DNA from: Daejeonella sp.
GTDB lineage: Bacteria > Bacteroidota > Bacteroidia > Sphingobacteriales > Sphingobacteriaceae
NCBI RefSeq assembly: GCF_030695525.1
Contig: NZ_JAUYSS010000058.1
Coordinates: 1 to 64,000 of the forward strand
DNA: 64,000 nt
Direction: 5' to 3'
Part shown: positions 53,506 to 63,041 of the stretch, in pieces
Position numbering within the stretch: the first letter of the stretch is position 1
Layout: each line of letters opens with the position of its first letter
Notes under the pieces: generated by a model
The model's database searches: none
What the model was told of the DNA's origin: nothing
Seen by the model: only the letters and a program-made list of their open reading frames with translations
Position numbers and translations under genes: made by a program

Positions 53506-56133
53506 ATGAAAAAAATTATCCTTACCCTATTTTTAGTTACCATCTCCTTTTTGAGTTATTCACAGAATTTTCAGGTCAAAGGAAGTGTTCTTGATACAGC
53601 AGGAGTACCCCTAACCGGAACACTGATAAAATTAAAAAATGGTAAAGATAGTATCCAGACATCTGCAGATATCGACGGAAATTTCAATTTAACAAATGTA
53701 AAATGGCCTGATTTTACACTTTCTGCTGCATTTATTGGATTTGAAACATTTATAAAAGCTTTTAAGATTTCGAACGGTAATTCGCTGGTTGTACCACCGA
53801 TCATGCTAAAAACTTCCTCAAATACTTTGGATGAAGTTGTTATAACCGCAGTTACAGCAATTAAAATCAGTGAAGATACCGTTACATTTAATGCATCCTC
53901 TTTTCCTGTTAGGGATGGAGATGCGGTAGATGAGATTTTAAGAAAACTTCCGGGTGTAAAGGTTGATGTTGACGGCAATGTAACAACTCAGGGTGAGGCT
54001 ATTACCAAAATCAGAATAAACGGAAAGGATTTTTTCGGAACAGATGTAGCAACTGCTATAAAAAATCTTCCTGCTGATATCATCAAAAATCTTCAGATTA
54101 TTGATGATTATGGTGATCATGCCAATATTACGGGTATAAAGACCGGTGAAGCTGAGAAAGTATTGAATCTTACTATACAGGAAGATAAAAAACGGGGATA
54201 TTCAGCAAGAATGTTTGGTGGTATGGGAAGTGAAGATCGATATAATACCAGTTTGAGAGGTAATACTTTTAAGGGGGAACGCCAGCTTTCATTTGATGGA
54301 ACCCTCAATAATATCAATATGCGTGGTGGGAATTCAAATGGAATCACCAGCACAAATTCAGCAAGTATGAATTACCGGAATGACTGGAGTAAAAAAGTAT
54401 CTGCAGATGCAGGATACAGGTTTAATAACCGTAAAAATGAGACTTTTAGTAAAACCTACTCTCAGAATTTTTTGGAAAATTTTACCAGAATTGAAAATGC
54501 TGAATCCGACAATAATAGTGACAATTATAGCCATAACTTTTCAGGCAATCTCGTTTTGAAGCCCGATACCTTAAACTTTCTCAGAATTTCCCCAAGCTTC
54601 TCCCATAATTCTGACAATTCTAATAATATAGGTGTAACTGATATTTCTCAACAAAACCTAAGCACAATCAGAAATAATATATCAGGAACAAATTCGCTGA
54701 ATTTAAACATGGGTACTCGATTCTATTACAATCACAAGTTCTCAAAAAAGGGCAGAAATATGAGTATTAGTGGGAACTTAAATTATTCAAACGGAGATAA
54801 TGAGCGGAATGTATTGAATAATTACCTGATCAAGCAGGCCGGAGGTGATTCAACCCGAATTCAGAATCAATTAATAGCCAATGCAAACAACAATTCATCA
54901 CTTTGGTCTAATCTTACCTATATGGAACCTATCTGGGCCAAAACTTATGTTGAATTTAACTATAGTCACAGTCGCTCAAGTACTACTACAGACAGAATTA
55001 CCAATGATATTATTGGCGGAAATCAGATATTCAATTCGGATCTGAGTAATAATTATGAATATCAGTTCTATACCCACAGGTTTGGGGCAAGCTATAGATT
55101 TATAGAGGAAAAGCTCAATTATACCCTTGGATTTAGTGCTCAGCCAGCTATTCTCAAAGGACAAAATTTAAGCAGGGGAATAAATACTGAAAATCGCACA
55201 TTCAATTTGATACCTTCAGCCCGATTGGTATATAAATTCTCAAAACAACAAGCGTTAAACGTTAACTATTGGGGTCGTAATAATCAACCTGGCTTCCTTC
55301 AACTACAGCCAATAACCGACAATTCCAATCTTCAGAATACCATTACCGGTAACCCTGACCTTAATCCGGAATTCATCCATACCTTCAATGCCAGGTACAA
55401 TCAATCTGATTGGAATATGGGACATGTTTTACACGCAAACCTTTCATACAGTCAAACTCAGGATAAAATTGTAACTACAAAAGTTCAGATCCCAAACACT
55501 GTTAACCAGCTAACCAGCTACACCAATACTGATGGATTCTATTCTTTAAGAGGAGATTACTCCTATGGCAAGCCATTTGCCGAACGTAAATATACCCTAA
55601 CCTACTCTGGTTCAGCATACCTGAACAATAACGTAGCATTTATTGACCTAAATAAAAATATTGCCAAAAACTTCATGGTACGGCAGGAAATTGAATTCGA
55701 AGTAGATATCAAAGATGTTATTGATGTAGAATTAGAAACTTCATACGCAATTAACACTACTAAATATACTCAGGCAAATTTTACAGATCGCCAAACCAAT
55801 AGCCTGAGTTTTCAGCTTAGGGGAAGAAATTACTTTTTCAAGGATCTAACTTTGGGTTATGATCTTAGAAAAACCATTAACTCTGGTTTTGATAACGGAA
55901 TCGTTAGAAACCCAACGATTCTCCGTTTATATACTGAATATCGTTTCCTAAAAGGGAATAATGGAACCTTACGTTTTGAAGGCAATGACCTATTAAATCA
56001 GAATACAGGTATTTCAAGGGATGTATTTGACAATATTATCATAGACCGTCAGATTAACAGACTTGGACAGTATTTCATGCTCTCTTTTGCAATGAGATTA
56101 AATAAGTTTGGAGGAGGATCACCAACGAGGTAG
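53506..56133 (+). CDS. Orphan TonB-dependent receptor-like outer-membrane beta-barrel protein
   Basis: I chose the ATG at 53506 (MKKIILTLFLVTISFLSYS, 875 aa); an upstream in-frame ATG at 53485 would add seven residues before a clear signal peptide. A carboxypeptidase-regulatory-like domain (about 20-105) is followed by a plug-like region with ILRKLPGVKVDVDGNVTTQG and FFGTDVATAIKNLPADIIKN, then a long Asn-rich beta-barrel of the OMP_b-brl type. No SusD gene accompanies it. The substrate is unknown; such receptors are common in Bacteroidota for peptides, metals or glycans. It is convergent with the serine hydrolase gene. Confidence 0.82.
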   Translation: MKKIILTLFLVTISFLSYSQNFQVKGSVLDTAGVPLTGTLIKLKNGKDSIQTSADIDGNFNLTNVKWPDFTLSAAFIGFETFIKAFKISNGNSLVVPPIMLKTSSNTLDEVVITAVTAIKISEDTVTFNASSFPVRDGDAVDEILRKLPGVKVDVDGNVTTQGEAITKIRINGKDFFGTDVATAIKNLPADIIKNLQIIDDYGDHANITGIKTGEAEKVLNLTIQEDKKRGYSARMFGGMGSEDRYNTSLRGNTFKGERQLSFDGTLNNINMRGGNSNGITSTNSASMNYRNDWSKKVSADAGYRFNNRKNETFSKTYSQNFLENFTRIENAESDNNSDNYSHNFSGNLVLKPDTLNFLRISPSFSHNSDNSNNIGVTDISQQNLSTIRNNISGTNSLNLNMGTRFYYNHKFSKKGRNMSISGNLNYSNGDNERNVLNNYLIKQAGGDSTRIQNQLIANANNNSSLWSNLTYMEPIWAKTYVEFNYSHSRSSTTTDRITNDIIGGNQIFNSDLSNNYEYQFYTHRFGASYRFIEEKLNYTLGFSAQPAILKGQNLSRGINTENRTFNLIPSARLVYKFSKQQALNVNYWGRNNQPGFLQLQPITDNSNLQNTITGNPDLNPEFIHTFNARYNQSDWNMGHVLHANLSYSQTQDKIVTTKVQIPNTVNQLTSYTNTDGFYSLRGDYSYGKPFAERKYTLTYSGSAYLNNNVAFIDLNKNIAKNFMVRQEIEFEVDIKDVIDVELETSYAINTTKYTQANFTDRQTNSLSFQLRGRNYFFKDLTLGYDLRKTINSGFDNGIVRNPTILRLYTEYRFLKGNNGTLRFEGNDLLNQNTGISRDVFDNIIIDRQINRLGQYFMLSFAMRLNKFGGGSPTR

Positions 56134-56234
56134 TTGAGAGTGGAGAATTGAGAATTGAGAATTAAAGCTCTAAATCGAGAATAAAATTCTTTATCAGTAA
56201 ATCAAACTCTCAATTCTCAACTATCAATTCTCAA
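56134..56234. repeat. Inverted pair of heptamer arrays between convergent genes
   Basis: The left array has four units (TTGAGAG, TGGAGAA, TTGAGAA, TTGAGAA; 56134-56161), starting directly after the receptor stop codon. The right array has four units (CTCTCAA, TTCTCAA, CTATCAA, TTCTCAA; 56207-56234), which run into the 3' end of the serine hydrolase gene. The arrays are reverse complements, so a long hairpin can form that could end transcription from both sides. Confidence 0.82.
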
Positions 56235-57120
56235 TTAACACCCCGTATTTCGTCGCTTTCATCATCGAGAAATAATCAAAAACCCGTTTAGAAAGTGCGC
56301 TGAAAACTCCTGTTGGTGTTGCTGAGGTTTTATAATTTTCCATGATAGCAATGGCATAAGGTCTGTTTGATAAATAGACAATAGCCCATTCTGTTGACAC
56401 CCCTCCCATTCCGCCGGGTTTGAAAGCAAGTTTAACATTTGCCGGAAGTCCATTAGCTATTTTACTATTCGCAATCGGATTATTCTTCAGGATAGAAAGG
56501 ATCTCCTCAGAAGTTGATTTATCTATGAATTTTCCTTCATACAATAACTTCATAATCCTTACGGCTTCTGCAGGAGTAGAAATATTCTCCTCATTTCTTA
56601 GTGAAGCGGGTTGATCAATCATCTTGCGCTGCAGTCTGGTATTCGAAAACCCAAGTGAGTGCATGGTATTAGTCACATTTTTCATTCCAACCAGTTCGAT
56701 CAGAGTATTGGTAGCTGAATTATCACTGAGGCCAATCATTAGTACGCATAAATTCCGAATGCTGAGATTAACCGGATCGACCATAACATTCAGTATGCCA
56801 GAACCAGCGACTGTATTTGAAGGCAATATTGGCCTGATATCGGATAGTGCAAACTTCTTTTCATGTGCCTGTTTATAAACCTCCATCAGGATTGGAATTT
56901 TAATTGCACTAGCCTGTGTAAAAATGACATTCTCATTAATACTAATGGATTCTCCACTACTTAAATCGACAGCCATCAGACCACTTAATGATGGAGATGC
57001 AGCCATGATGGTTTGCAGATCTTTTTCAGTCTTTTGTTTTAGTATTTCCCTTACTGATAACTGCCCAAAAACAGTGAGATGTAAAACACAAAAACCAATA
57101 ATAAGTAAGGACCTCTTCAT
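56224..57120 (-). CDS. Class A beta-lactamase-like serine hydrolase
   Basis: An exported protein of 298 residues with a Sec signal (MKRSLLIIGFCVLHLTVFG). The S-x-x-K nucleophile motif is S71-A-I-K74, and the SDN loop is S132-D-N134. The omega loop (near 170-185, LRNEENISTP) does not show the classical E-P-E-L-N. The K-T-G triad is K234-P-G. The fold is clear, but the changes make hydrolysis of common beta-lactams uncertain; it may be a peptidase/amidase-like relative. Its last residues (LIEN) and TGA stop are encoded by a heptamer repeat array. It lies 10 bp behind the malate synthase-like gene. Confidence 0.8.
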   Translation of the reverse strand: MKRSLLIIGFCVLHLTVFGQLSVREILKQKTEKDLQTIMAASPSLSGLMAVDLSSGESISINENVIFTQASAIKIPILMEVYKQAHEKKFALSDIRPILPSNTVAGSGILNVMVDPVNLSIRNLCVLMIGLSDNSATNTLIELVGMKNVTNTMHSLGFSNTRLQRKMIDQPASLRNEENISTPAEAVRIMKLLYEGKFIDKSTSEEILSILKNNPIANSKIANGLPANVKLAFKPGGMGGVSTEWAIVYLSNRPYAIAIMENYKTSATPTGVFSALSKRVFDYFSMMKATKYGVLIEN

Positions 57121-57130
57121 CTAATAATAC

Positions 57131-59017
57131 TTAAACTTTAAAATCAGGATTTTCAGTAATACGTTTACCTTCGCTTTTAAAGGCCTTGATATAATCTGAT
57201 ATCCTTTTCTTAGCTTCCTGCAGATTCTCATTATTCAGGTTAATATTGAGCAGGTCAATGAACCATGGTATTTTAAATTCATTGAAAACATAGATCTCTG
57301 TAATCTCTCTTGCAATTGGCAGGCTTGTGGTTTTTGATGCATCATAAACATCCTTATTGTTTGCTTTGAGCAATTTCTCATACTCCTCATCTATAAGCCT
57401 TCTAAGAAGCTCCTTTGTGAATTTATCTCCTGCCCTGACTCCTGTACCGGGATCATCCTCTGTAAACACAGCCCCCTTGTGTACCCATTCCCAAACAATA
57501 CTTAATCTGATTTCTCCGGTTGCCATATCCTCCATCAAATAGAGAATATCATCATTCCCAAAATCATCTGCAGCCTTAAGTGCAGCTGCCTGCATACCCT
57601 GAGCAAAGGCATTTCCATACTGAATGGCTACACTAAGCAGATTTCTTGCCCCCCTGATCGTAATCGGTGCCGGTTCAAGTAAAATTAATCCGTCGGCATC
57701 CTGTTGAGTATAGGTCAGAGCCGGGAATTTACGCCCAACTTGATTTGCTTCTCCAATCTTTTCCCATACAGGCCTCACGATATTCACCATTTTCCAGTGT
57801 GCTACCCACTTTCCGCTTGCCCCTTCGTGCTGCTCCCTTTCTGCACCAGCCAAAGCTTTTTTCATACTGGCTGCAACACCTTCTGCTGATCCTACCGGGA
57901 TATTGGGTTCCATTCCTCCCTGCCAGATCGCACAGTTTCCATTGATATCCGGTGTATTTACTGCGCGGCGAACACGGTCTTCATAATTCCGCATATAACC
58001 ATAGGTCATGGTCACGGCCTCAATATTAGGATTAATAAAGCTCATGTCCCATGCCATAGCATCAGAAACGCTGTTAATATAATCCCAGCGACCCGTATTA
58101 TAACCGACGAAATGCTTGCCAAGAACCGCTCTGATTTCCATCAGCTGATAGGTAGCTTCAAGCTGTTCTACCAGCAGATATACTTTAATTGTTCCGTTTT
58201 CAAGACCCAGATGATCTTCCAATGCGCTTAGCATGCTATTCCATAAAGCAGCCTCTCCGGCCGTCTGTATTTTAGGAAGATACAACACAATTGAAGAACC
58301 TGATTTCCGCAATTGTCTGTAATTATTTACAACATAGAGACATAGGTCGGCGATTGAAGCAGCCAAGGCTACACCATCTGCATCACGAATATGCCTGTCG
58401 TCCAGATGAAGTCCGCGACAGCGGAATATCTTTGTTGTAAAATCAAGCTGAGTTTTCCAGTCTTTTACAATTTCCTGGCCGAGAAATCCCAGCGACCAGC
58501 GGTTCATCTCATCCGCAACCTGCTCAGCGACTTTTAAGAAAACCGGATCTTTGGCAATGGCAAGCTTAAGGTTCCGCTGATTATCCAATGACATGCTGGC
58601 AATTTGTCCTAAAGCATCTTCCCCATCAAACATCCAACCATCTGCACCAGATAAGAGTGCGTAAGCTGCATTCCTGATGCTGCTTTCTAAACTTGCATTT
58701 GGTTTAGCTGCAGGCCCAGTTCCCTGAATCCACTGCCGCTGAAGATCATGCGGGATCACAGAGCCTACAAACCTGCCTTCCCTGGCATCTGAAACTTTTA
58801 TTTTAGAACCCGGAATCAGGCTTTCAGGATCGTAAAATTCGATTCTTTTATTATTTGTATGACGATCCTTGCGGAGTTTGATCCGCTCATTCATCAAATG
58901 TTTAACTGATTTATTAAAATGGGCCAGTGTGTTTAAAGCCAGCAAGACCTCATCAGTGTATATGTCTCTGTACTGTTCTTTTAAATTATCACGAATGATT
59001 ATTGAATCGTTCTTCAT
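57131..59017 (-). CDS. Malate synthase-like protein, long form
   Basis: This cytosolic protein of 628 residues is longer than malate synthase A (about 530 aa). It has the malate synthase TIM-barrel with equivalents of the catalytic residues: R201 in FRCRGLHL, E284 in LLVEQLEA, D312 in NTGRWDYI and D497 in YLMEDMATGEI. The middle region (WDMSFINPNIEAVTMTYG) differs from classical enzymes. Malate synthase condenses glyoxylate with acetyl-CoA. No isocitrate lyase gene is in the window. It is the fourth gene of a lutA-lutB-lutC order (15-bp spacer), which hints at glyoxylate made from a 2-hydroxy acid such as glycolate (inference). Confidence 0.8.
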   Translation of the reverse strand: MKNDSIIIRDNLKEQYRDIYTDEVLLALNTLAHFNKSVKHLMNERIKLRKDRHTNNKRIEFYDPESLIPGSKIKVSDAREGRFVGSVIPHDLQRQWIQGTGPAAKPNASLESSIRNAAYALLSGADGWMFDGEDALGQIASMSLDNQRNLKLAIAKDPVFLKVAEQVADEMNRWSLGFLGQEIVKDWKTQLDFTTKIFRCRGLHLDDRHIRDADGVALAASIADLCLYVVNNYRQLRKSGSSIVLYLPKIQTAGEAALWNSMLSALEDHLGLENGTIKVYLLVEQLEATYQLMEIRAVLGKHFVGYNTGRWDYINSVSDAMAWDMSFINPNIEAVTMTYGYMRNYEDRVRRAVNTPDINGNCAIWQGGMEPNIPVGSAEGVAASMKKALAGAEREQHEGASGKWVAHWKMVNIVRPVWEKIGEANQVGRKFPALTYTQQDADGLILLEPAPITIRGARNLLSVAIQYGNAFAQGMQAAALKAADDFGNDDILYLMEDMATGEIRLSIVWEWVHKGAVFTEDDPGTGVRAGDKFTKELLRRLIDEEYEKLLKANNKDVYDASKTTSLPIAREITEIYVFNEFKIPWFIDLLNINLNNENLQEAKKRISDYIKAFKSEGKRITENPDFKV

Positions 59018-59032
59018 TTGTATCCAGGTAAA

Positions 59033-59617
59033 TTATTTAATCAAATAAACGGTCATACTTAAAGGACCATGAGCACCAAGCACCAAAGCCTGCTCAATAT
59101 CGGCTGTTTTAGAAGGCCCCCCGATGAAGCCACCAAAGCCATAATCTTCTGAGGCTATTTTTGCATAAGCATCATGCATGGTTGAAACTATGCTATCTTC
59201 CCGTACAATTACTGCCAGGTGCTGGGCAATATAAGGTAATACGCGATGCCCCATAACATCCTCTGTTAACCAGACCGCACCATTTTCTGCTACGGCCAGG
59301 CGTGCTTCAATAATGGCTAATTCAACGTCCTCAAGTGTATGAGGATCTGCATCAGGGTTAGACAGCTCGGCTACATCACTCAAAGCCTGAAGATTACTCA
59401 GCATTCGTTTGCTTTGATCAAAATCCTTTCTGATCAGGTCTTTTACATTCTCAAGACTTCCTGCCGAAACAAGTAAGCCCCCAATACCCGCAAACATCTC
59501 ACTGTACTTTTTAACTACATCTTCTTCATGCACCTTAAAAACCGAAATATCCGGAAGTGCAGAAAGCGGTGGCTGATTCTTTTTTACAGCCGCCAGTATT
59601 TTTTCTCTGGTACTCAT
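59033..59617 (-). CDS. lutC: LutC-type lactate utilisation protein
   Basis: A 194-residue cytosolic protein of the LUD domain family (LutC/YkgG). Characteristic elements are GAVWLTEDVMGHRVLPYIAQ near 128-148 and YGFGGFIGGPSKTADIEQAL near 160-180, followed by GAHGPLSMTVYLI at the end. It is a subunit or partner of the LutABC complex that oxidises L-lactate or a related 2-hydroxy acid to the keto acid. The start is 14 bp behind the lutB stop. The usual substrate is lactate, but the malate synthase neighbour leaves another 2-hydroxy acid possible. Confidence 0.88.
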   Translation of the reverse strand: MSTREKILAAVKKNQPPLSALPDISVFKVHEEDVVKKYSEMFAGIGGLLVSAGSLENVKDLIRKDFDQSKRMLSNLQALSDVAELSNPDADPHTLEDVELAIIEARLAVAENGAVWLTEDVMGHRVLPYIAQHLAVIVREDSIVSTMHDAYAKIASEDYGFGGFIGGPSKTADIEQALVLGAHGPLSMTVYLIK

Positions 59618-59631
59618 TCAAATTCTGTTAA

Positions 59632-61008
59632 TCATTTCTTAGATCCATTCTTTGCATACCATTCTCCAAAGGATTGCTGTGAACTATCCGGCATATCGCG
59701 TTGCTTATACCATGGATTAAATTTATTGTTGATAGCAAATGGCGCATTATTCAATAACCAGCGTCCTGTTTTTCCTGCCGTTTTATAAATTTCAGGGGAA
59801 GAAAGTGTCAATGCCATCGCCTTCATACTAAAGGTTTTACGGCTGGCAGAATATCCTTGTTTCACAATCTCCTGACGCCATTTATAAAGCTGATCATGAA
59901 TAGGAATTTTAACAGGACATACATTGGAACAAGATCCGCATAGTGTTGAAGCAAAGGGAAGATCTGCATGTTGCTTCATATCCAGATTTGGCGCCAGAAT
60001 TGCCCCGATAGGTCCTGAGATCGTATTATGATAACTTAATCCACCACTTTTACGATAAACCGGACAAGTATTCATACAGCCTCCGCATTTAATGCATTTC
60101 AGAGAGTCCCTGAAATCAGGACGGGCCAATAAATTGCTTCTTCCCTTATCAACCAGAATCAGGTGCATCTCCTGCCCCGGACGAGGTTTCTTATAATGAC
60201 TGGAGTAAATGGTGATGGGCTGTCCAATAGCACTACGGGCCAGCAATCTCAGAAATACGCCGAGATGCTTGCGCTCAGGAATGATCTTCTCAAGTCCCAT
60301 AGATGCAATCTGCACTTCAGAAAGATGTGCACCCATATCCGCATTCCCCTCATTGGTACAAACCACATATTCCCCGGTTTCAGCAACTGCAAAGTTTACA
60401 CCGGTGAGTGCTGCACGACGGGTAAGGAATACATTACGAAGGTGTTTACGCGCCACACGGGTCAATAATGTAGGGTCTGATAGCCCTTTCTCAGTCCCCA
60501 GATGCTCATGAAACAGCTCTCCAATCTCTTCCTTGCGCTTGTGAATACAAGGCAATACAATATGACTAGGCGGCTCATTATCAATTTGTTGTATATATTC
60601 TCCTAAATCAGAATTGATAACCTCAATACCCCGATCTTCTAAAAATTCATTCAAATGGCATTCTTCAGTAAGCATAGACTTACTCTTAACCATTTGTTTG
60701 ATTTCTTTTGCTTTCAGGATAGAATAAACAATCTGATTATGCTCCTCTGCATCCGATGCCCAGTATACCTGAACACCATTTTTCTTCAGATTCTCCTCAA
60801 ACTGAATGAGGTAATCGTGAAGATTAGATATAACATTGGATTTAATGGCAGATGCTGCCTCCCTTAATTCTTCCCATTGCGGGGTTTGATGAGCAGAACG
60901 GTCACGCTTCTGCCTGATCCACCATAGTGCACCATCATGCCAGTCGACACGTTCTTCATCTTTATTAAATTCTTCAGCTAATGTTGCGTGATCTAAAGTA
61001 CTCTTCAT
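59632..61008 (-). CDS. lutB: LutB-type iron-sulfur lactate utilisation protein
   Basis: A 458-residue protein with a LUD domain in the N-terminal two thirds and a ferredoxin-type region at about 300-375 with two cysteine clusters, CIKCGGCMNTCPVYRK and CGSCSNVCPVKI, for two [4Fe-4S] centres. GVNFAVAETGEYVVCTNEGN near 205-225 is typical of LutB/YkgF. It passes electrons in the LutABC 2-hydroxy-acid dehydrogenase. It overlaps the end of lutA by 4 bp (ATGA type), so translation is coupled. Length and motifs agree with the family. Confidence 0.92.
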   Translation of the reverse strand: MKSTLDHATLAEEFNKDEERVDWHDGALWWIRQKRDRSAHQTPQWEELREAASAIKSNVISNLHDYLIQFEENLKKNGVQVYWASDAEEHNQIVYSILKAKEIKQMVKSKSMLTEECHLNEFLEDRGIEVINSDLGEYIQQIDNEPPSHIVLPCIHKRKEEIGELFHEHLGTEKGLSDPTLLTRVARKHLRNVFLTRRAALTGVNFAVAETGEYVVCTNEGNADMGAHLSEVQIASMGLEKIIPERKHLGVFLRLLARSAIGQPITIYSSHYKKPRPGQEMHLILVDKGRSNLLARPDFRDSLKCIKCGGCMNTCPVYRKSGGLSYHNTISGPIGAILAPNLDMKQHADLPFASTLCGSCSNVCPVKIPIHDQLYKWRQEIVKQGYSASRKTFSMKAMALTLSSPEIYKTAGKTGRWLLNNAPFAINNKFNPWYKQRDMPDSSQQSFGEWYAKNGSKK

Positions 61009-61751
61009 GCCTTTATGGATGAACTGTTTAATATTTCTGCTATATGTATGATCTTAACCTTGCTTTTATTTCGCTGCAGGATCCCTTCCAGGTGCATCAG
61101 ACAGGAGAGATCAGGTGAAGTAATGTACTCAGCTCCATGTTTGGTATGATCTGTAATACGGTCTTTACCCATTTTTACGGATACGGCCTCCTCTGCAATA
61201 CAGAAAAGACCTCCGAAACCACAACACTCATCAACACGGTCGAGTTCTGTTAACTCCAGGCCTGATACCATGTTCAGCAAATGACGAGGTTTGGAAAAAT
61301 CAGGTGCAATCAATTCAGACATTTGCGCCAGATGTAGCCCCCTTAATCCATGGCAGCTTTGATGAATCCCAACTTTATGTGGGAAATGGGCTTCCAGTTT
61401 CTCAATCTTTAACACATCGGTCAGAAATTCTACCAGTTCATATATCTTGCCCCTGATCTCTGTTGCAGCAGCCTCATCAGCGTGAGAATGTAAATGATCT
61501 TTGACATGCAGCACACAACTCGCAGATGGTGCTACAATATAGTCGAATCCGGAAAAATTTTCTACGAATAGATCATTACATGATTGTGTAAGGTGTTCGT
61601 AACCCGAATTTGCCATTGGCTGCCCACAACAGGTTTGTTTGGAAGGATAGGTAACATCAGCACCAAACTTTTGAAGCAATTCCAGTGTTGCTATGGCAGC
61701 GTTCGGATATAACTGGTTGACATAACAGGGTATAAAAAGACCGATTTTCAT
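61005..61751 (-). CDS. lutA: LutA-type CCG-motif protein
   Basis: A 248-residue protein with two cysteine-rich CCG domains (QTCCGQPMANSGY near 41-53 and DECCGFGGLF near 185-195), which bind an iron-sulfur or related cluster in LutA, GlpC and heterodisulfide reductase subunits. The N-terminus (MKIGLFIPCYVNQLYPNAA) is typical of LutA/YkgE. It is the first gene of the lutABC-malate synthase series. The promoter should lie in the 217-bp spacer shared with the divergent esterase gene, but I could not pick out a clear element. Confidence 0.92.
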   Translation of the reverse strand: MKIGLFIPCYVNQLYPNAAIATLELLQKFGADVTYPSKQTCCGQPMANSGYEHLTQSCNDLFVENFSGFDYIVAPSASCVLHVKDHLHSHADEAAATEIRGKIYELVEFLTDVLKIEKLEAHFPHKVGIHQSCHGLRGLHLAQMSELIAPDFSKPRHLLNMVSGLELTELDRVDECCGFGGLFCIAEEAVSVKMGKDRITDHTKHGAEYITSPDLSCLMHLEGILQRNKSKVKIIHIAEILNSSSIKA

Positions 61752-61968
61752 CTGTTTATTATGTTTTTGATTTTATTTGTCGGATGGGGCCTTTTAGATT
61801 AAAATTCAATTCCAGGAATTAATCAGACACACAATCATTCGCAGAACAAAATACACATTTTTTGGAAAGTTAAAACAGATAAAAGTCGATTTCTATCTGT
61901 TAAACGAAGAAATTTTGATAAATTTTCCTGATACTTGGTTATCGAAGCCCCTAATGATTTTTAGTACC

Positions 61969-62886
61969 ATGAAAATTAAATTTATTTGCCTTATAATCTG
62001 TCTGTTCTGCAGTCAATTTCTTTTTGGGCAATCATCTCCGGAACAAGGTTTGCATACCGATTCGATAAGCTATGACGGACTCCAGCGAAAATACATGTAT
62101 TACATTCCATCCGGCATTGAAAACCTCGGAAAAATTCCTGTTGTGTTTTTTCTCCACGGAATGGGTGCCAGTGCACAGATTGGTGTAAATGTTTTGGGAC
62201 CACAATACCATGCAAGGGCAGAGCGGGATAAGGCAATAGTTGTATATCCTGATGCGAGCTCCAAACACTGGAATGATAAATTAGGGGGAAGCTATCCATT
62301 AACCGACAACATTGATGATGTGGGTTATTTAAGCTCATTAATAGACCTCTTCATCCGGGATTTTAAAGGAGACCCAAAGCGCGTTTATTTCTCAGGTAGT
62401 TCGAACGGAGGAATGATGACCTACCGATTAAGTTGTGATATTCCTGAGAAGATCAGAGCTATTGCTCCTTTTGTCTCAACAATAAGTCCGGGCGTAGCCA
62501 GGGAGTTTGAAAATGCAAAACCAATCCCCATTATTATAACCAGCGGTACTGCAGATTCTGTAATTAAATGGAATGGTGGTTCAATCAAGGTAACGGGTAC
62601 TCCTGTAATACTATCAGGTGATGAAAATGTGACCTATTGGGTAGCTAGAAATGGAACAAAGAAAAAAGCGAAAATCACATATCTGCCGGATGTTGAGCCC
62701 GGTGATAATTCTACTGTTGAAATTCAGCATTATAAAGGCAAGAATGATGTGATACTTTATAAGATCATTGGTGGCGCTCATACCCATCCAACCCTCCGGG
62801 CTCCGGGAAAGGCATTGGTTAAGGGACTGAATATGGATTATAATTCCTTTGAGAGGGTATGGGATTTTATGATGTCCTATAAGTAG
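61969..62886 (+). CDS. Secreted alpha/beta-hydrolase, PHB depolymerase/feruloyl esterase type
   Basis: I chose the ATG at 61969 (MKIKFICLIICLFCSQFLFG, 305 aa) because the signal peptide begins there; an upstream in-frame ATG at 61915 would place 18 extra residues before it. The oxyanion HG is in FFLHGMGA (H63-G64), the nucleophile S145 in FSGSSNGGMM, and a C-terminal histidine in GGAHTHP near 275. The pattern fits the LpqC/CE1-like esterase group, which cleaves ester bonds such as feruloyl or hydroxyalkanoate esters. It stands alone, divergent from lutA. Confidence 0.82.
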   Translation: MKIKFICLIICLFCSQFLFGQSSPEQGLHTDSISYDGLQRKYMYYIPSGIENLGKIPVVFFLHGMGASAQIGVNVLGPQYHARAERDKAIVVYPDASSKHWNDKLGGSYPLTDNIDDVGYLSSLIDLFIRDFKGDPKRVYFSGSSNGGMMTYRLSCDIPEKIRAIAPFVSTISPGVAREFENAKPIPIIITSGTADSVIKWNGGSIKVTGTPVILSGDENVTYWVARNGTKKKAKITYLPDVEPGDNSTVEIQHYKGKNDVILYKIIGGAHTHPTLRAPGKALVKGLNMDYNSFERVWDFMMSYK

Positions 62887-62892
62887 ATGCAA

Positions 62893-62927
62893 GTATCAAG
62901 AATCAAGTATCAAGAGCCAAGAACCAA
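62893..62927. repeat. Heptamer array GTATCAA/GAACCAA, five units
   Basis: Five 7-bp units (GTATCAA, GAATCAA, GTATCAA, GAGCCAA, GAACCAA) start 6 bp after the esterase stop codon. Similar units recur at 63042-63062. Confidence 0.82.
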
Positions 62928-63041
62928 GACTGAATCCGGGTTCATATTAAATTTGTGCTCAGGGATTTTAACTAATAGTAATACATTTGATAACAACGAT
63001 AAATTTACTAACTATCCAAAGACTACCAACAACTGATTATA

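Noticed and set aside
53571-53978. A 135-codon minus-strand frame opposite the receptor gene
   Set aside because: It is antisense to the conserved carboxypeptidase-regulatory and plug regions, with no domain or start context of its own.
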